Assembly: GCA_964528055.1 (NCBI GenBank)
Contig: CAZGQM010000003.1
Span: forward strand, 62,001 to 126,000
Direction: 5' to 3'
Length of the DNA: 64,000 bases
DNA from: Geoanaerobacter sp964528055
Lineage (GTDB): Bacteria > Desulfobacterota > Desulfuromonadia > Geobacterales > DSM-12255
Every line of letters starts with the position of its first letter. Position 1 is the first letter of the stretch. Below are positions 8,214 through 17,070 of the stretch, piece by piece. The translations under genes and the position numbers were made by a program. Below the pieces are notes generated by a model. It saw only the letters and a program-made list of their open reading frames with translations, searched no databases and was not told the DNA's origin.

Positions 8214-10616
8214 ATGAAATCATATAAAGCTGATCTGCATGTTCATTCGAGCCACTCCAATAAGCCAACCTACTGGGCCATGCGAAAGTTCAACTGCCCG
8301 GAGAGTTATACCACGCCACAGCGCATCTATCATGTGGCACGCCAGCGGGGTATGGACTTTGTCACCATTACCGACCACAACTCCATCTCGGGTGCGCTTG
8401 AAATTGCCCACCTGGACGGTACCTTTGTCAGCGCCGAGATAACTGCCCACTTCCCCGAAAACGACTGCAAGGCCCATGTGGTTGTTCTGGATATCAACGA
8501 ATCCCAGTTCGCAGAAATCATGGCTCTTCGTAAGAACATCTACGAACTGGTGGCCTACCTGCACCATGAAGGAATTGCCCATTTTCTCGCCCACCCGCTT
8601 TATGCACAGAATGATAAGCTGACAGTCGAGATTATTGAAAAATGCCTGCTGCTGTTCAGCACCATGGAAATAAAGAACGGATGCCGTGCCCGACGGTTCA
8701 ATGCCTTCACCAAACGGCTCGTATCCTCATTGACCCCTGAGATCATTGAAGAACTTTCCGACAGGCACAACATGACCCCCTACGGTATGAAACCATGGCT
8801 AAAGGGAGTTGTTGCGGGGTCCGATGACCATGGCGGCCTGTTCATCGCCCGGGCACATACTACCGCATATTGCGCCGAATCAGTCAGTGACTTCATCAAT
8901 GCGATACGGCAGGGCGAAACCTTGGCCGACGGCGAAGATGGTGGTCCTCTCACCATGGCCCACAGTTTGTACGGCATTGCCCACAGCTTCTACAAGGAAC
9001 GCTTCGGAGACCGGCGACGCTCAAACACCCCCTTCGTCAGTGCCTTGCTTGACCGCTTCTTCAACATTGGTAAAGAGAAAAGTTCTCTTATAGACAAGAT
9101 ACGTCTGTTCGTTCGCATGAACCTGCCGGATACCCGCGCCACTTCGGCCATGAGCTTTGAGGAGATTCTGGATAGTGAAGCCAGAAATCTTCTGAACGAT
9201 AAGGTTTTCCTGGAAGATATCAGGGCGGCGGATCATAATCGAAAGATTTTCGCCGTCACCAGTCGCCTGGCAAACCGCATTCTGTTCCGCTATACCGATC
9301 GCCTACTGTCGCTCCCCATGAACGCAGGTTTCTTCGACTACCTGAACACTGCCGGTACCATCGGCCTCGTTCACCTGCTGATCTCTCCCTACTACCTGTC
9401 GTTTCATCACCAGCACCGCAGCAAGGATCTGATCTCAGACATTGGTCGGCGATTTGCTGGTAAAGTCCAGTTGGAACGGCAGGACAAAATTGCACTGTTC
9501 ACCGATACCCTTGATGAAATCAACGGCGTAGCAATTACCATTCGTCGGCTCATCAGCACTGCACGTGACCGGGGGACCGCATTGACCGTGATTACCTCCG
9601 GCAGAGTGCCGAGCAACAATCTGGACGGAGTACGCCACTTTGAAGCAGTCGGGGAATTCACCATCCCCGAATACCCTGAATTGAAACTCAATTTCCCCCC
9701 GATTCTCGATGTCATGGACTTTATCGAACGGGAAGGGTTCACCCATATTCATGTCAGCACACCAGGTACCGTCGGGCTGCTGGGGTTGCTCATAGCAAGG
9801 TTAATGGACATTCCGGTGGCAGGCACCTATCACACCGACATCCCCCAGTACGTGCGCGACCTGACCAATGATGAGTTCCTGGAACAGGCCGCCTGGAACT
9901 ATATGATCTGGTTTTACAACCAGATGGAAGAGGTGATGGTCCCTTCGACAGGTACACGTGAACAGCTGCAGTCGCGTGGTCTTCCGCTGGAAAAAATGAA
10001 GCCCCTGCCCCGTTGGGTGGATACTGAACAGTTTAACCCGGCGAAAAAATCACCCGGCTTCTGGGAACAAAGGGGGATTGCAAACGCCACCACCATGATC
10101 TATGTCGGTCGTGTCTCAAAGGAAAAATCTCTGGAACTTCTGACCGAATCCTTTCGCAAATTAATCGACGAGGGGACGGCAGCATCAATGGCTATCGTCG
10201 GTGATGGACCGTATCGCCAGGAGATGCAGGAGGCGCTTGCAGGTTATCCGGTTACTTTCACCGGCTACCTGCAAGGGGAAGAGTTGCAGCAGGCATATGC
10301 ATCGGCGAGCCTGTTTGTTTTCCCCAGCGCCACCGACACCTTCGGCAACGTTGTTCTCGAAGCTCAGGCATCAGGCATCCCGGTCATAGTCTCGGATTCA
10401 GGGGGCCCAAGAGAGCTTATGATCGATGGTGAAACCGGCCTGGTCTTTCATGCCGGCAATGGCGAACATCTGGTTGCCGTCATCAGGAGACTTGTTTCAG
10501 AACCTGATCTCCTGAACGCGATGGGTGCCAATGCCCGTGCATTCACCATCTCCAAGGCCCCGGATACGGCCGAAACGTACCACACCATCCTTCGCCCAAG
10601 TGCAGTGGCTGCCTGA
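8214..10616 (+). CDS. PHP phosphoesterase domain fused to a GT4 glycosyltransferase
   Basis: The 800-aa protein begins with a PHP metal-dependent phosphoesterase domain (DLHVHSSHSN at residues 7-16, TITDHNS near 56, a GSDDHGG motif near 204) and ends with a glycosyltransferase family 4 domain of about 370 residues (GTYHTDIPQY, YVGRVSKEKS, then FPSATDTFGNVVLEAQASG, the donor-binding region). The GT4 part should transfer a sugar from a nucleotide sugar to a lipid or glycan; the PHP part may release a phosphate. No signal peptide is visible, so it is cytosolic or membrane-associated. The ribosome site is weak (AAGG one base before the ATG). It converges on the lipid operon at 10.6 kb and may serve the same pathway. 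Confidence 0.88.
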   Translation: MKSYKADLHVHSSHSNKPTYWAMRKFNCPESYTTPQRIYHVARQRGMDFVTITDHNSISGALEIAHLDGTFVSAEITAHFPENDCKAHVVVLDINESQFAEIMALRKNIYELVAYLHHEGIAHFLAHPLYAQNDKLTVEIIEKCLLLFSTMEIKNGCRARRFNAFTKRLVSSLTPEIIEELSDRHNMTPYGMKPWLKGVVAGSDDHGGLFIARAHTTAYCAESVSDFINAIRQGETLADGEDGGPLTMAHSLYGIAHSFYKERFGDRRRSNTPFVSALLDRFFNIGKEKSSLIDKIRLFVRMNLPDTRATSAMSFEEILDSEARNLLNDKVFLEDIRAADHNRKIFAVTSRLANRILFRYTDRLLSLPMNAGFFDYLNTAGTIGLVHLLISPYYLSFHHQHRSKDLISDIGRRFAGKVQLERQDKIALFTDTLDEINGVAITIRRLISTARDRGTALTVITSGRVPSNNLDGVRHFEAVGEFTIPEYPELKLNFPPILDVMDFIEREGFTHIHVSTPGTVGLLGLLIARLMDIPVAGTYHTDIPQYVRDLTNDEFLEQAAWNYMIWFYNQMEEVMVPSTGTREQLQSRGLPLEKMKPLPRWVDTEQFNPAKKSPGFWEQRGIANATTMIYVGRVSKEKSLELLTESFRKLIDEGTAASMAIVGDGPYRQEMQEALAGYPVTFTGYLQGEELQQAYASASLFVFPSATDTFGNVVLEAQASGIPVIVSDSGGPRELMIDGETGLVFHAGNGEHLVAVIRRLVSEPDLLNAMGANARAFTISKAPDTAETYHTILRPSAVAA

Positions 10617-10656
10617 AAATGCCTGGGAAAGGGGTGCATATCGACACTCTATCGAC

Positions 10657-11145
10657 TTATTTCCTGGATGCGGCTGCTCTCTGTATCCCATAGATGAGCA
10701 GGGCTGCCGGTAGAGCCGTCACCGTCCAGGCAGCGAGAGATTTGAGGGTTATCCAGCCAAGTATATGCACCGAGGATCTGGCGGGGTTGTGGATCAGCGA
10801 GGAAAATATTTCGTGAGATACCGGCGGTCCCCAGGGGAAGAGCCATGAACCAATTTTGTAAAATGGGAGCAGCAGCATTAACTGAACAGGATAGAGCAGA
10901 TAATTGACCGACTGCAGGGCAAGATGATTGAGCCGGAATAGATAGGCCAGAAGTATGCAGATGAGTGTTGTGCCCCACAAAAGCGGCATGGTTCCGAGGG
11001 CTGCGCCGAAACAGATTGTCATGGCAAGTTTTTGAGGAGTCAGCCCGCAGCTAAAGACGCTCTGCAGTCGATTCTTTACAGGAGAGGCAAGGCGAGACCA
11101 GATATGCTTCAACACCAGTGGAACGGTCACATCAGATCCGGTCAT
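10657..11145 (-). CDS. DUF2062 membrane protein
   Basis: The 162-aa protein shows the DUF2062 pattern: a soluble start, LTPQKLAMTICFGAALGTMPLLWGTT (conserved in pieces), then three or four hydrophobic helices and a basic end. The family has no established biochemical function but often lies near glycosyltransferases and lipid genes. Its start overlaps the end of the Lgt-like gene by 14 bases, making it the last gene of the four-gene operon 15658 to 10657. An inner-membrane role next to lipid synthesis is inferred from context. Confidence 0.8.
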   Translation of the reverse strand: MTGSDVTVPLVLKHIWSRLASPVKNRLQSVFSCGLTPQKLAMTICFGAALGTMPLLWGTTLICILLAYLFRLNHLALQSVNYLLYPVQLMLLLPFYKIGSWLFPWGPPVSHEIFSSLIHNPARSSVHILGWITLKSLAAWTVTALPAALLIYGIQRAAASRK

Positions 11146-12184
11146 GATTCACATGAAAACTGAGCGTAGCGCCCGTTACCGAGCTCTTTCCCGTGTACAA
11201 AAAGATCGTCAGCCAGATACCCTGCAGAAACAGAATGAGCGACGGGCTCCAGAGCCCTTTCAGCCCGATTGAGAGATCAGTCAGGCCAGCGGACTCAGGA
11301 ACTATAAGGTATGCTGCTGCAATAGCATAAACTACGCCGAAGATTCCCATGACCTGATAGGCTGAAATAGTCCCTTCCCCACGATAATCGGCACGGAGGG
11401 TTTCGGAAAACGAGCGCCACCCCTGGGTGGTGATGGTCGCTAACAGAAAAGCGCTTGTATGATGTGACGAGAAATACATCCCGGATGCAATCAGACCGCA
11501 GACGCTGTACAACACAGCGGTAACAGCCTGGATCGGGATCACCTCGGTCGCTTCCATCCCGCCGGCATAGGCTATTTTTTTGGTACTTCCGATAAATACA
11601 AATCCGCGCCCCCTAAACAGTCGCTGGAGAACCTTTGAACTCCCCGCAAGCGACTTCCCATAACAGCAGCCAAAGCTGATGCAGGCAAGCCGCCCCAATC
11701 CTTCACCAAATGCATAACTAATTGCAATTGCTGCATATGCCGACATGACAGGAATATGGAAATCCAGCACGGTTCCTGCTGTGCGGTTGACCAGTGCTAT
11801 GACAAAGGGGGTGATCAGGATGCCGACAAAGACCGCCCCACCGACCGTGAAGGTATTATTCTTCTTTTCCACTATCCGCGCCACCAGCCGTGACGCCGGC
11901 ACACAGCAGCAGAGCATGGCTGCCGCCAGGATGGCTGCACCCAGCGGCGGAACACCGACCGATCCCAACAGCACCAGCAGTACCGTTACCGCCACCAGAT
12001 AAGCGTTGGCAGTTAGAAGGCCATACCAGCTGAAGTTGATTCCCTGCCACCCCCCCTGTTCGATTCGGCGTGCCGGGATCGAAGCAATGATCTGCCACTT
12101 CTCACCAGGCAGTACCCTGAATCCCCACCAGAGGTAGATGGACAGAAGTACAATAGCGCAAATCAGTATCATGACTACAGTCAT
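11132..12184 (-). CDS. Lgt-like (prolipoprotein diacylglyceryl transferase family) membrane protein
   Basis: The 350-aa polytopic protein contains GRLACISFGCCYGK at about residues 163-177, the signature of the Lgt-like family in which a phosphatidylglycerol-derived diacylglyceryl group is moved to a thiol. It is longer and diverged from housekeeping Lgt, so I would not call it the lipoprotein enzyme. ATG 12184 follows AGGGAGGAACCA and overlaps the stop of the phosphatidylserine decarboxylase gene in an ATGA arrangement, so translation is coupled. The pairing with a phospholipid-head-group enzyme suggests it transfers a lipid-derived group to an unknown acceptor; this is inference. Confidence 0.75.
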   Translation of the reverse strand: MTVVMILICAIVLLSIYLWWGFRVLPGEKWQIIASIPARRIEQGGWQGINFSWYGLLTANAYLVAVTVLLVLLGSVGVPPLGAAILAAAMLCCCVPASRLVARIVEKKNNTFTVGGAVFVGILITPFVIALVNRTAGTVLDFHIPVMSAYAAIAISYAFGEGLGRLACISFGCCYGKSLAGSSKVLQRLFRGRGFVFIGSTKKIAYAGGMEATEVIPIQAVTAVLYSVCGLIASGMYFSSHHTSAFLLATITTQGWRSFSETLRADYRGEGTISAYQVMGIFGVVYAIAAAYLIVPESAGLTDLSIGLKGLWSPSLILFLQGIWLTIFLYTGKSSVTGATLSFHVNHDRI

Positions 12185-13218
12185 TGGTTCCTCCCTGATC
12201 CGGATACACAGGATAGATCTGGTGTCGCAGTTTTTCTGGCCCTGCCGAGCAACGACCTGACCCGGATATCCGTCTCCACCAGCGGTTTCTTGAATCCCTG
12301 GGTGAAGCGGCTCGACACGCCGGCCTTGCGCATGTTGTCCAGAATGTCCTCGGCGAAATCCATACGCCCGGCCTGAAATATGAGTATGTCGGTACTGCTG
12401 CCGGGGCGATAGAGGCTCTTGGGCTGACCCTTGTCCATGAACATCCCTCTTTCGATCTGCCGTGGCGCGTCATATCCTTGCGCGCTGTAGGCCTGGACAA
12501 TGTCGCCGATCATCAGAGCCACTACTTCGATCATCGCCACCAGCCCGACACCGGTTCCCCCCGGCACATCGGTATCGATGATGGTAACCACACGCTTGTT
12601 CTTGGAATAGGGTGTAGCAACGCTGACCACGGCGGTGGGGTTGCAGGAGTGATACTCTCCGTCGATGGCATAGAAATCGACTACTTGACCAGCCACCGGG
12701 GTGTGATTGTAGTGGTATTTGTCTGGAGTCAGCCGGAATACGGCAAAGTCGCCGCCGCTGAAGGCCTTGTGCCATACTGAGTTGGAACAATCGAGCAGCT
12801 CCTCGAATGAGAAGAATTTATCCTTCAAAAACATCAGCGATGTTTCCCGGAACGAACCCACCAGAACCCGCGCATCTGCAGGGGATACAACTGCGTCCGT
12901 ATCAACCGGCATTGGGCGGCATTCTTTGTAGCGTATTCTCCGCTCGAATATCCTTCGTGGCGTGTCCAACTGTTCGGGCAAATCGAGACATTCGGAAAGG
13001 TCGATGCCGCAATCGTCAAGAAAAGCGCGTTTGGAAAGTACGGGACGGTCGAAGTTGATCATTCCCAGGATATGGGATGACCGGCTGCTGGTTAATAACC
13101 TGAACAGGCCCGCACTGTTCTCTCGAACACCATGGTAGAGCAACCGGACCATACGGTCTCCGATCAGCCGTTCGGTGACGACCCTGCCGCTATCCCGCTC
13201 GATGTACTGATGCTGCAT
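12181..13218 (-). CDS. phosphatidylserine decarboxylase-family proenzyme
   Basis: The family makes phosphatidylethanolamine from phosphatidylserine with a pyruvoyl cofactor formed by self-cleavage. The cleavage motif is visible as RPGSSTDIL at about residues 268-276, and the HYNHTPVAG and YSKNKRVV segments match the family. At 345 aa it is close to the longer PSD forms rather than the short Geobacter-type enzyme, and no pssA lies beside it, so this may be a second, specialised copy. ATG 13218 has GGGAGCGA upstream and lies 29 bases inside the 822-aa gene. Confidence 0.88.
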   Translation of the reverse strand: MQHQYIERDSGRVVTERLIGDRMVRLLYHGVRENSAGLFRLLTSSRSSHILGMINFDRPVLSKRAFLDDCGIDLSECLDLPEQLDTPRRIFERRIRYKECRPMPVDTDAVVSPADARVLVGSFRETSLMFLKDKFFSFEELLDCSNSVWHKAFSGGDFAVFRLTPDKYHYNHTPVAGQVVDFYAIDGEYHSCNPTAVVSVATPYSKNKRVVTIIDTDVPGGTGVGLVAMIEVVALMIGDIVQAYSAQGYDAPRQIERGMFMDKGQPKSLYRPGSSTDILIFQAGRMDFAEDILDNMRKAGVSSRFTQGFKKPLVETDIRVRSLLGRARKTATPDLSCVSGSGRNQ

Positions 13219-15658
13219 CCAGATCGCTCCCTTTAGTGCCTGATGATTGCATTGTTGAGTCTTGTTCGATCGACACCTTGAGCAGCACCAGGTTCATCAG
13301 GCGATGCAGGGTAGGAATATCGGCACGTTCGTTAAGAACATCGATTTGTGCAGTCTCAACGAAGCGTGCGGCACCCTCCCCTTGGAGGATGACCCGAAGT
13401 GCCTTGCGCTGAGGGTCATTCAGCGGTTTCTCTTCCCGGTCAAGCATGCGGCAGTCCTGGAGCAGAAATCCGAAGGCCTCTTCCATATGACGTCGTCGCA
13501 GAGTGGTCCGATAGTAACGCTCGGCGCCGATATTGAATTCACGGGCATTGACTCGCAGGGGTGACGATCCGTTCACTTCGTCGAGGATACCGGCGGTGAG
13601 ACGCCCGGCAGCGGAAAAATCAGGTTCGTTGATCCGCTTCTCCAGGTCGTTCATGGTTTCGTGCAGTCCCATCACTTCAATCAGATCGACCGCATCTTCG
13701 CGGATAACCTTAATCAGCGCCCGACGGTATTCATGAATCTGAACACGCAGATAGCCGGGATAGCGCTTGCTCTGCCTGACGCCGTCTGTTTTCTTGAGGA
13801 TTTTTTCCAGAAAGGCATTTGCACTGTTCCTGTGCACAAAAAATGTGGGAATGCCTATGGCTGCGCCGAAAAAAATCTGTCGCCGTTCGCTTTCAACTGA
13901 CGGTGCATCAGGAATATGGGAATGGGTCGTACCGAGGGCCATATACTGGTATGCAAGAGCCGTGATAAGGGTCTGCAGGTCAGCGGCCCGCCCCATATCA
14001 TCCCCGAAATTCTCGAAGAGGCTGTAATATCTCCCTTCAAATCCTGAAAAGCCCATTTTAGAGAATTCACGCTGTTTGCAGAGAAGGTAGACCGACATCT
14101 GTTCATCGAACACCCCCATATCCGCCAGGTCTCGACGCAGATGATCGCTGTTGCCTCTCTCCCCGTTCAATCCGGGACTGCGTTCTGTGGAGAGAAGGCA
14201 GACCAGGTAATCAATCAGACGGTAGTCGGGAACAAAGTCACCCTTTAGCCTGAAAACTGAACTAACCATACTGTCCAGCAAATGCGGCCCGAAGGGGGTG
14301 ACCGGCTGGCCGAACACGGAGAGATCAGCCTTCTTTTTCCAGCGGCGCCAGATCATCCTCAGATGGGTGTAGTCAAGTTCGTGGGGCAGAAATGCGAGCG
14401 CCTTTTCCGGGTGGAAATCTGCAAAAGCGAGCCGATAAGGGGCTGCGGTATAGGTGCCGACAAAAAGCGGAAGGAAATGCTCGCTGATCTTGATTGCCAG
14501 GTCGCCGAAAAGCTTCTCGTGGGCCATGCCGAAGCCCGAGCCGTTGTCGGCCAGTGCCTCTGTCAGACGTCGGCTGCCGATGCTGATATGGGTGCCGTTG
14601 TTGGCCAGGCTCACGTTCGAAAGATTCGGAAGCACCACCAGGTTGTTGTGGATAATCCCCGCATCACGCAGCTTGGCAACCGCATTGAGCTGACTGCGGG
14701 ACAATACCTGGTGGCAGAGCTTCATATAACGGAATTTGTCCTCACCCTTGTCCCACCCGGAAAGGCATGGACTCATGAACAGGTCGCGATAGAAACTGTC
14801 CGAAACATGGTCGTTCAGTTCTTTCTGCCGGACCGGGGGGTGAGGTGCGAAATATACCATCGCCTGCTGTGAGAGCTCAGCAATACCGAAGGCCTGATTG
14901 GCGTACATCACCAACAGCTGGGTCATCAGAAAGCGTATGGCGGTTTCCCTGGCAATGGACCTGCCCATCCCCCCCTTGGGGGTAAGGGAAACGACGTTGA
15001 ACGAAAAGGTTTCCGGCGACGTGTTGTCATTCAGGTAGTGATCCAATAGGCGGATGCCGGTCTGACGGATCATTTCGGGGAGTATCTGCTGGGAGCCGAT
15101 CAGGTCGGCCAGTGCCAGTTTGATCAGGTAGCTGATCGGCAGCCGCAGCATCTCTTCTCCGGATGCGTCGCGGAACTTGAAGCGGTGTGTATCGGCACGG
15201 CTGCCAGATTCCGGATTCTTTTTATCTGCCAAAAGATCATTTTCAAATACATCCTGCGCAAAGCGGGAAAGATTCTTGCGAGGGAACCGCACCCAGCTGT
15301 TTTCCCATGCCTGTGAAGGGTTGTCCGCCAGAAACCGTTCCAGATCAGCCACGGCCCAGCGGGGGGTTTCACCCGATGCCGCACGCTTCATCATGTTAGT
15401 GAAGTAATTGGACTGCTCAATAATCAGCGGCAGGTCGACATCTTCCTTTGAGCCGCAGACCACAGCCTGGAGTTCGCTTTCCGACCCGGCTGTCACGTCA
15501 TTCAACGAAAAGGGCAACGTGGCAGCCAGTTCGTCTCTGGAAGCAAAAGAGACCCCCAGTCGCGCGAAGACAGTTCGAACGCTTTCCTGTGCGACCTCCG
15601 TTTCCGATTTCGGTTCTCCTGGTAGAGAATTGTACAGCCTGTACCTATGTTCTGGCAT
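13190..15658 (-). CDS. large soluble protein of unknown function, 822 aa, first gene of a lipid operon
   Basis: I do not recognise this family. It has no signal peptide and no membrane helix; it is rich in charged residues and helices, with recognisable landmarks such as a glycine-rich TPKGGMGRSIARE near residue 230, HNNLVVLPNLSNVS near 350 and HPEKALAFLPHELDYTHLRM near 430. The pattern suggests a multidomain cytosolic enzyme or scaffold. The ATG follows GGAGCGTTT. It overlaps the PSD gene by 29 bases and heads an operon with PSD, an Lgt-like protein and DUF2062, so a role in building or modifying a lipid is the best guess. No ATP- or nucleotide-binding motif is obvious. Confidence 0.8.
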   Translation of the reverse strand: MPEHRYRLYNSLPGEPKSETEVAQESVRTVFARLGVSFASRDELAATLPFSLNDVTAGSESELQAVVCGSKEDVDLPLIIEQSNYFTNMMKRAASGETPRWAVADLERFLADNPSQAWENSWVRFPRKNLSRFAQDVFENDLLADKKNPESGSRADTHRFKFRDASGEEMLRLPISYLIKLALADLIGSQQILPEMIRQTGIRLLDHYLNDNTSPETFSFNVVSLTPKGGMGRSIARETAIRFLMTQLLVMYANQAFGIAELSQQAMVYFAPHPPVRQKELNDHVSDSFYRDLFMSPCLSGWDKGEDKFRYMKLCHQVLSRSQLNAVAKLRDAGIIHNNLVVLPNLSNVSLANNGTHISIGSRRLTEALADNGSGFGMAHEKLFGDLAIKISEHFLPLFVGTYTAAPYRLAFADFHPEKALAFLPHELDYTHLRMIWRRWKKKADLSVFGQPVTPFGPHLLDSMVSSVFRLKGDFVPDYRLIDYLVCLLSTERSPGLNGERGNSDHLRRDLADMGVFDEQMSVYLLCKQREFSKMGFSGFEGRYYSLFENFGDDMGRAADLQTLITALAYQYMALGTTHSHIPDAPSVESERRQIFFGAAIGIPTFFVHRNSANAFLEKILKKTDGVRQSKRYPGYLRVQIHEYRRALIKVIREDAVDLIEVMGLHETMNDLEKRINEPDFSAAGRLTAGILDEVNGSSPLRVNAREFNIGAERYYRTTLRRRHMEEAFGFLLQDCRMLDREEKPLNDPQRKALRVILQGEGAARFVETAQIDVLNERADIPTLHRLMNLVLLKVSIEQDSTMQSSGTKGSDLDAASVHRAG

Positions 15659-15965
15659 AAACGCTCCATCTCTGATGTCCTAGAGATACATATTCCGTTA
15701 CGTAACCTGATGCGTCAGAGGTTAATGAAACAGATGGTACGGAGTCGGGGGGAAAGAGTTTCATGAAAAGCCTGTAACAGGCCTTTGGAGAGACTTTGTT
15801 GCTGAATAATGCATTGGCAGAGGTAATCATCGGTATTTGATCGTATGCGAAAATTATGGCGAATATGTACGCATTGTGTGAATGTTCTGTTACATCCGCT
15901 TTGACGTAATAGAAACTGATAATAAGAGTGATAGTATTGAAACGAAGCAGTGAGGAGGGAAAAGC
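15659..15965. promoter_or_regulatory. divergent intergenic region, promoters expected
   Basis: This 307-base stretch separates the 822-aa operon from the RMD1-type gene. It must hold promoters for both directions. I see no clear operator, riboswitch or terminator. An open frame on the minus strand spans part of it but has no family resemblance. Confidence 0.4.
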
Positions 15966-16787
15966 ATGACCAGCTATGACTTTACGGCATATGCCCTTGA
16001 TGGTGAAAATGATCTGAACAAGATCGCTGCTGAACTCCATGTCGGCAAGAAGTACAAATGGGATGAACCGCTCGTCCTTGAACCGACAACGATGCAATTG
16101 TACTCTGGGGGTGATTTTGCTGATCCGAGAGTCTACCTGTATTACTTTGGGACCGCGGTTTTCTTCAACTGCACTGATGTTGCAATCGCGCAGTTTTACC
16201 GGGATATAACGAGGGTCACCGCATCATTCCGGAATCCGCGAAGTTCGGTATCCCGTGAAAAATACTCTCTGCAGATTAATGAAAGCGAGCGGATGGCGGT
16301 CACTAACGACTGTGCCATACTGCAGAAACGCGAAGCAGTCTTCATCGACATTATCGCCTACGCCATTGCCAAATCTGTTGCGCTGGAGCAGATAGAATCC
16401 CGGGTCGATATTGTCTTCGACAAAATGGAGGAAATAATCGCAAGGCTTGATCAGGGCAAACTCGCTGTACCCGATGCGGAACTGGCCAAATCCGCCGCTA
16501 CAATACTAAACTTCAAGTACCGATCCATTTCTCACATCATGATCCTCGACAAACCCGACGTCACCTGGGACAGCGAAGAAGCCGACAGACTCTATTCTAC
16601 CTTGTCCAATCTGTTCGAACTGCATCAGAGATACAACCAGATCAAGCACAAATCCGACACCTTGCTCGATATCACCGAGGTATTCACCGGCCTCTCCCAC
16701 GCAAAACGTTCAGCACGCCTTGAGTGGATAATCATCATTCTTATAGCCATAGAGATAGTTCTGTTTCTCTATGAACTGCTGCAATAA
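15966..16787 (+). CDS. RMD1/YagE-family (DUF155) protein
   Basis: The 273-aa protein matches the DUF155 layout: an N-terminal domain with YYFGTAVFFNC, a long helical middle (EKYSLQINESERMAVTNDCAILQK) and a single C-terminal membrane helix (WIIIILIAIEIVLFLYELL). Family members in yeast act in sporulation or mitochondrial translation; the bacterial role is not settled. The C-terminal anchor places it in the membrane with most of it in the cytoplasm. GAGGAGGG lies just upstream of the ATG. It converges with the RHH/ParA pair. Confidence 0.85.
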   Translation: MTSYDFTAYALDGENDLNKIAAELHVGKKYKWDEPLVLEPTTMQLYSGGDFADPRVYLYYFGTAVFFNCTDVAIAQFYRDITRVTASFRNPRSSVSREKYSLQINESERMAVTNDCAILQKREAVFIDIIAYAIAKSVALEQIESRVDIVFDKMEEIIARLDQGKLAVPDAELAKSAATILNFKYRSISHIMILDKPDVTWDSEEADRLYSTLSNLFELHQRYNQIKHKSDTLLDITEVFTGLSHAKRSARLEWIIIILIAIEIVLFLYELLQ

Positions 16788-16801
16788 CAACCAGCGCATA
16801 A

Positions 16802-17068
16802 CTAGTCCCGCCCGACGTGTTTTGTGAGGATCTTGCGCGCCTGCTCTTCCACCGTTCGCGACTTGCGGTTCGCTTCACGTTCCAAAGCCGTATACATGTC
16901 ACGCTTGAGGGTTATGGTAAGCTGGACAGTCGTTCCGTCACCTTCCACAGTTGCCGTTTTCCCGGTTGATACTCCCTCTGCCGATGAGGCAGCAGCGACA
17001 AATCGAAGTAGCGCCTCTTCATCAATGACCGGCTTCCTGATTACCGCCGGCTTTCGTTCCTTGCTCAT
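16802..17068 (-). CDS. ribbon-helix-helix-like DNA-binding partner of ParA
   Basis: The 88-aa basic protein has a C-terminal segment (QLTITLKRDMYTALEREANRKSRTVEEQARKIL in pieces) that reads as a ribbon-helix-helix: a beta strand followed by two helices. Such small proteins often serve as the centromere-binding partner of orphan ParA ATPases. It begins 2 bases after the ParA stop, with GGGGAG ahead of the ATG, so the two form an operon. Whether it binds DNA for segregation or for transcription control cannot be read from the sequence. Confidence 0.6.
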   Translation of the reverse strand: MSKERKPAVIRKPVIDEEALLRFVAAASSAEGVSTGKTATVEGDGTTVQLTITLKRDMYTALEREANRKSRTVEEQARKILTKHVGRD

Positions 17069-17070
17069 GG

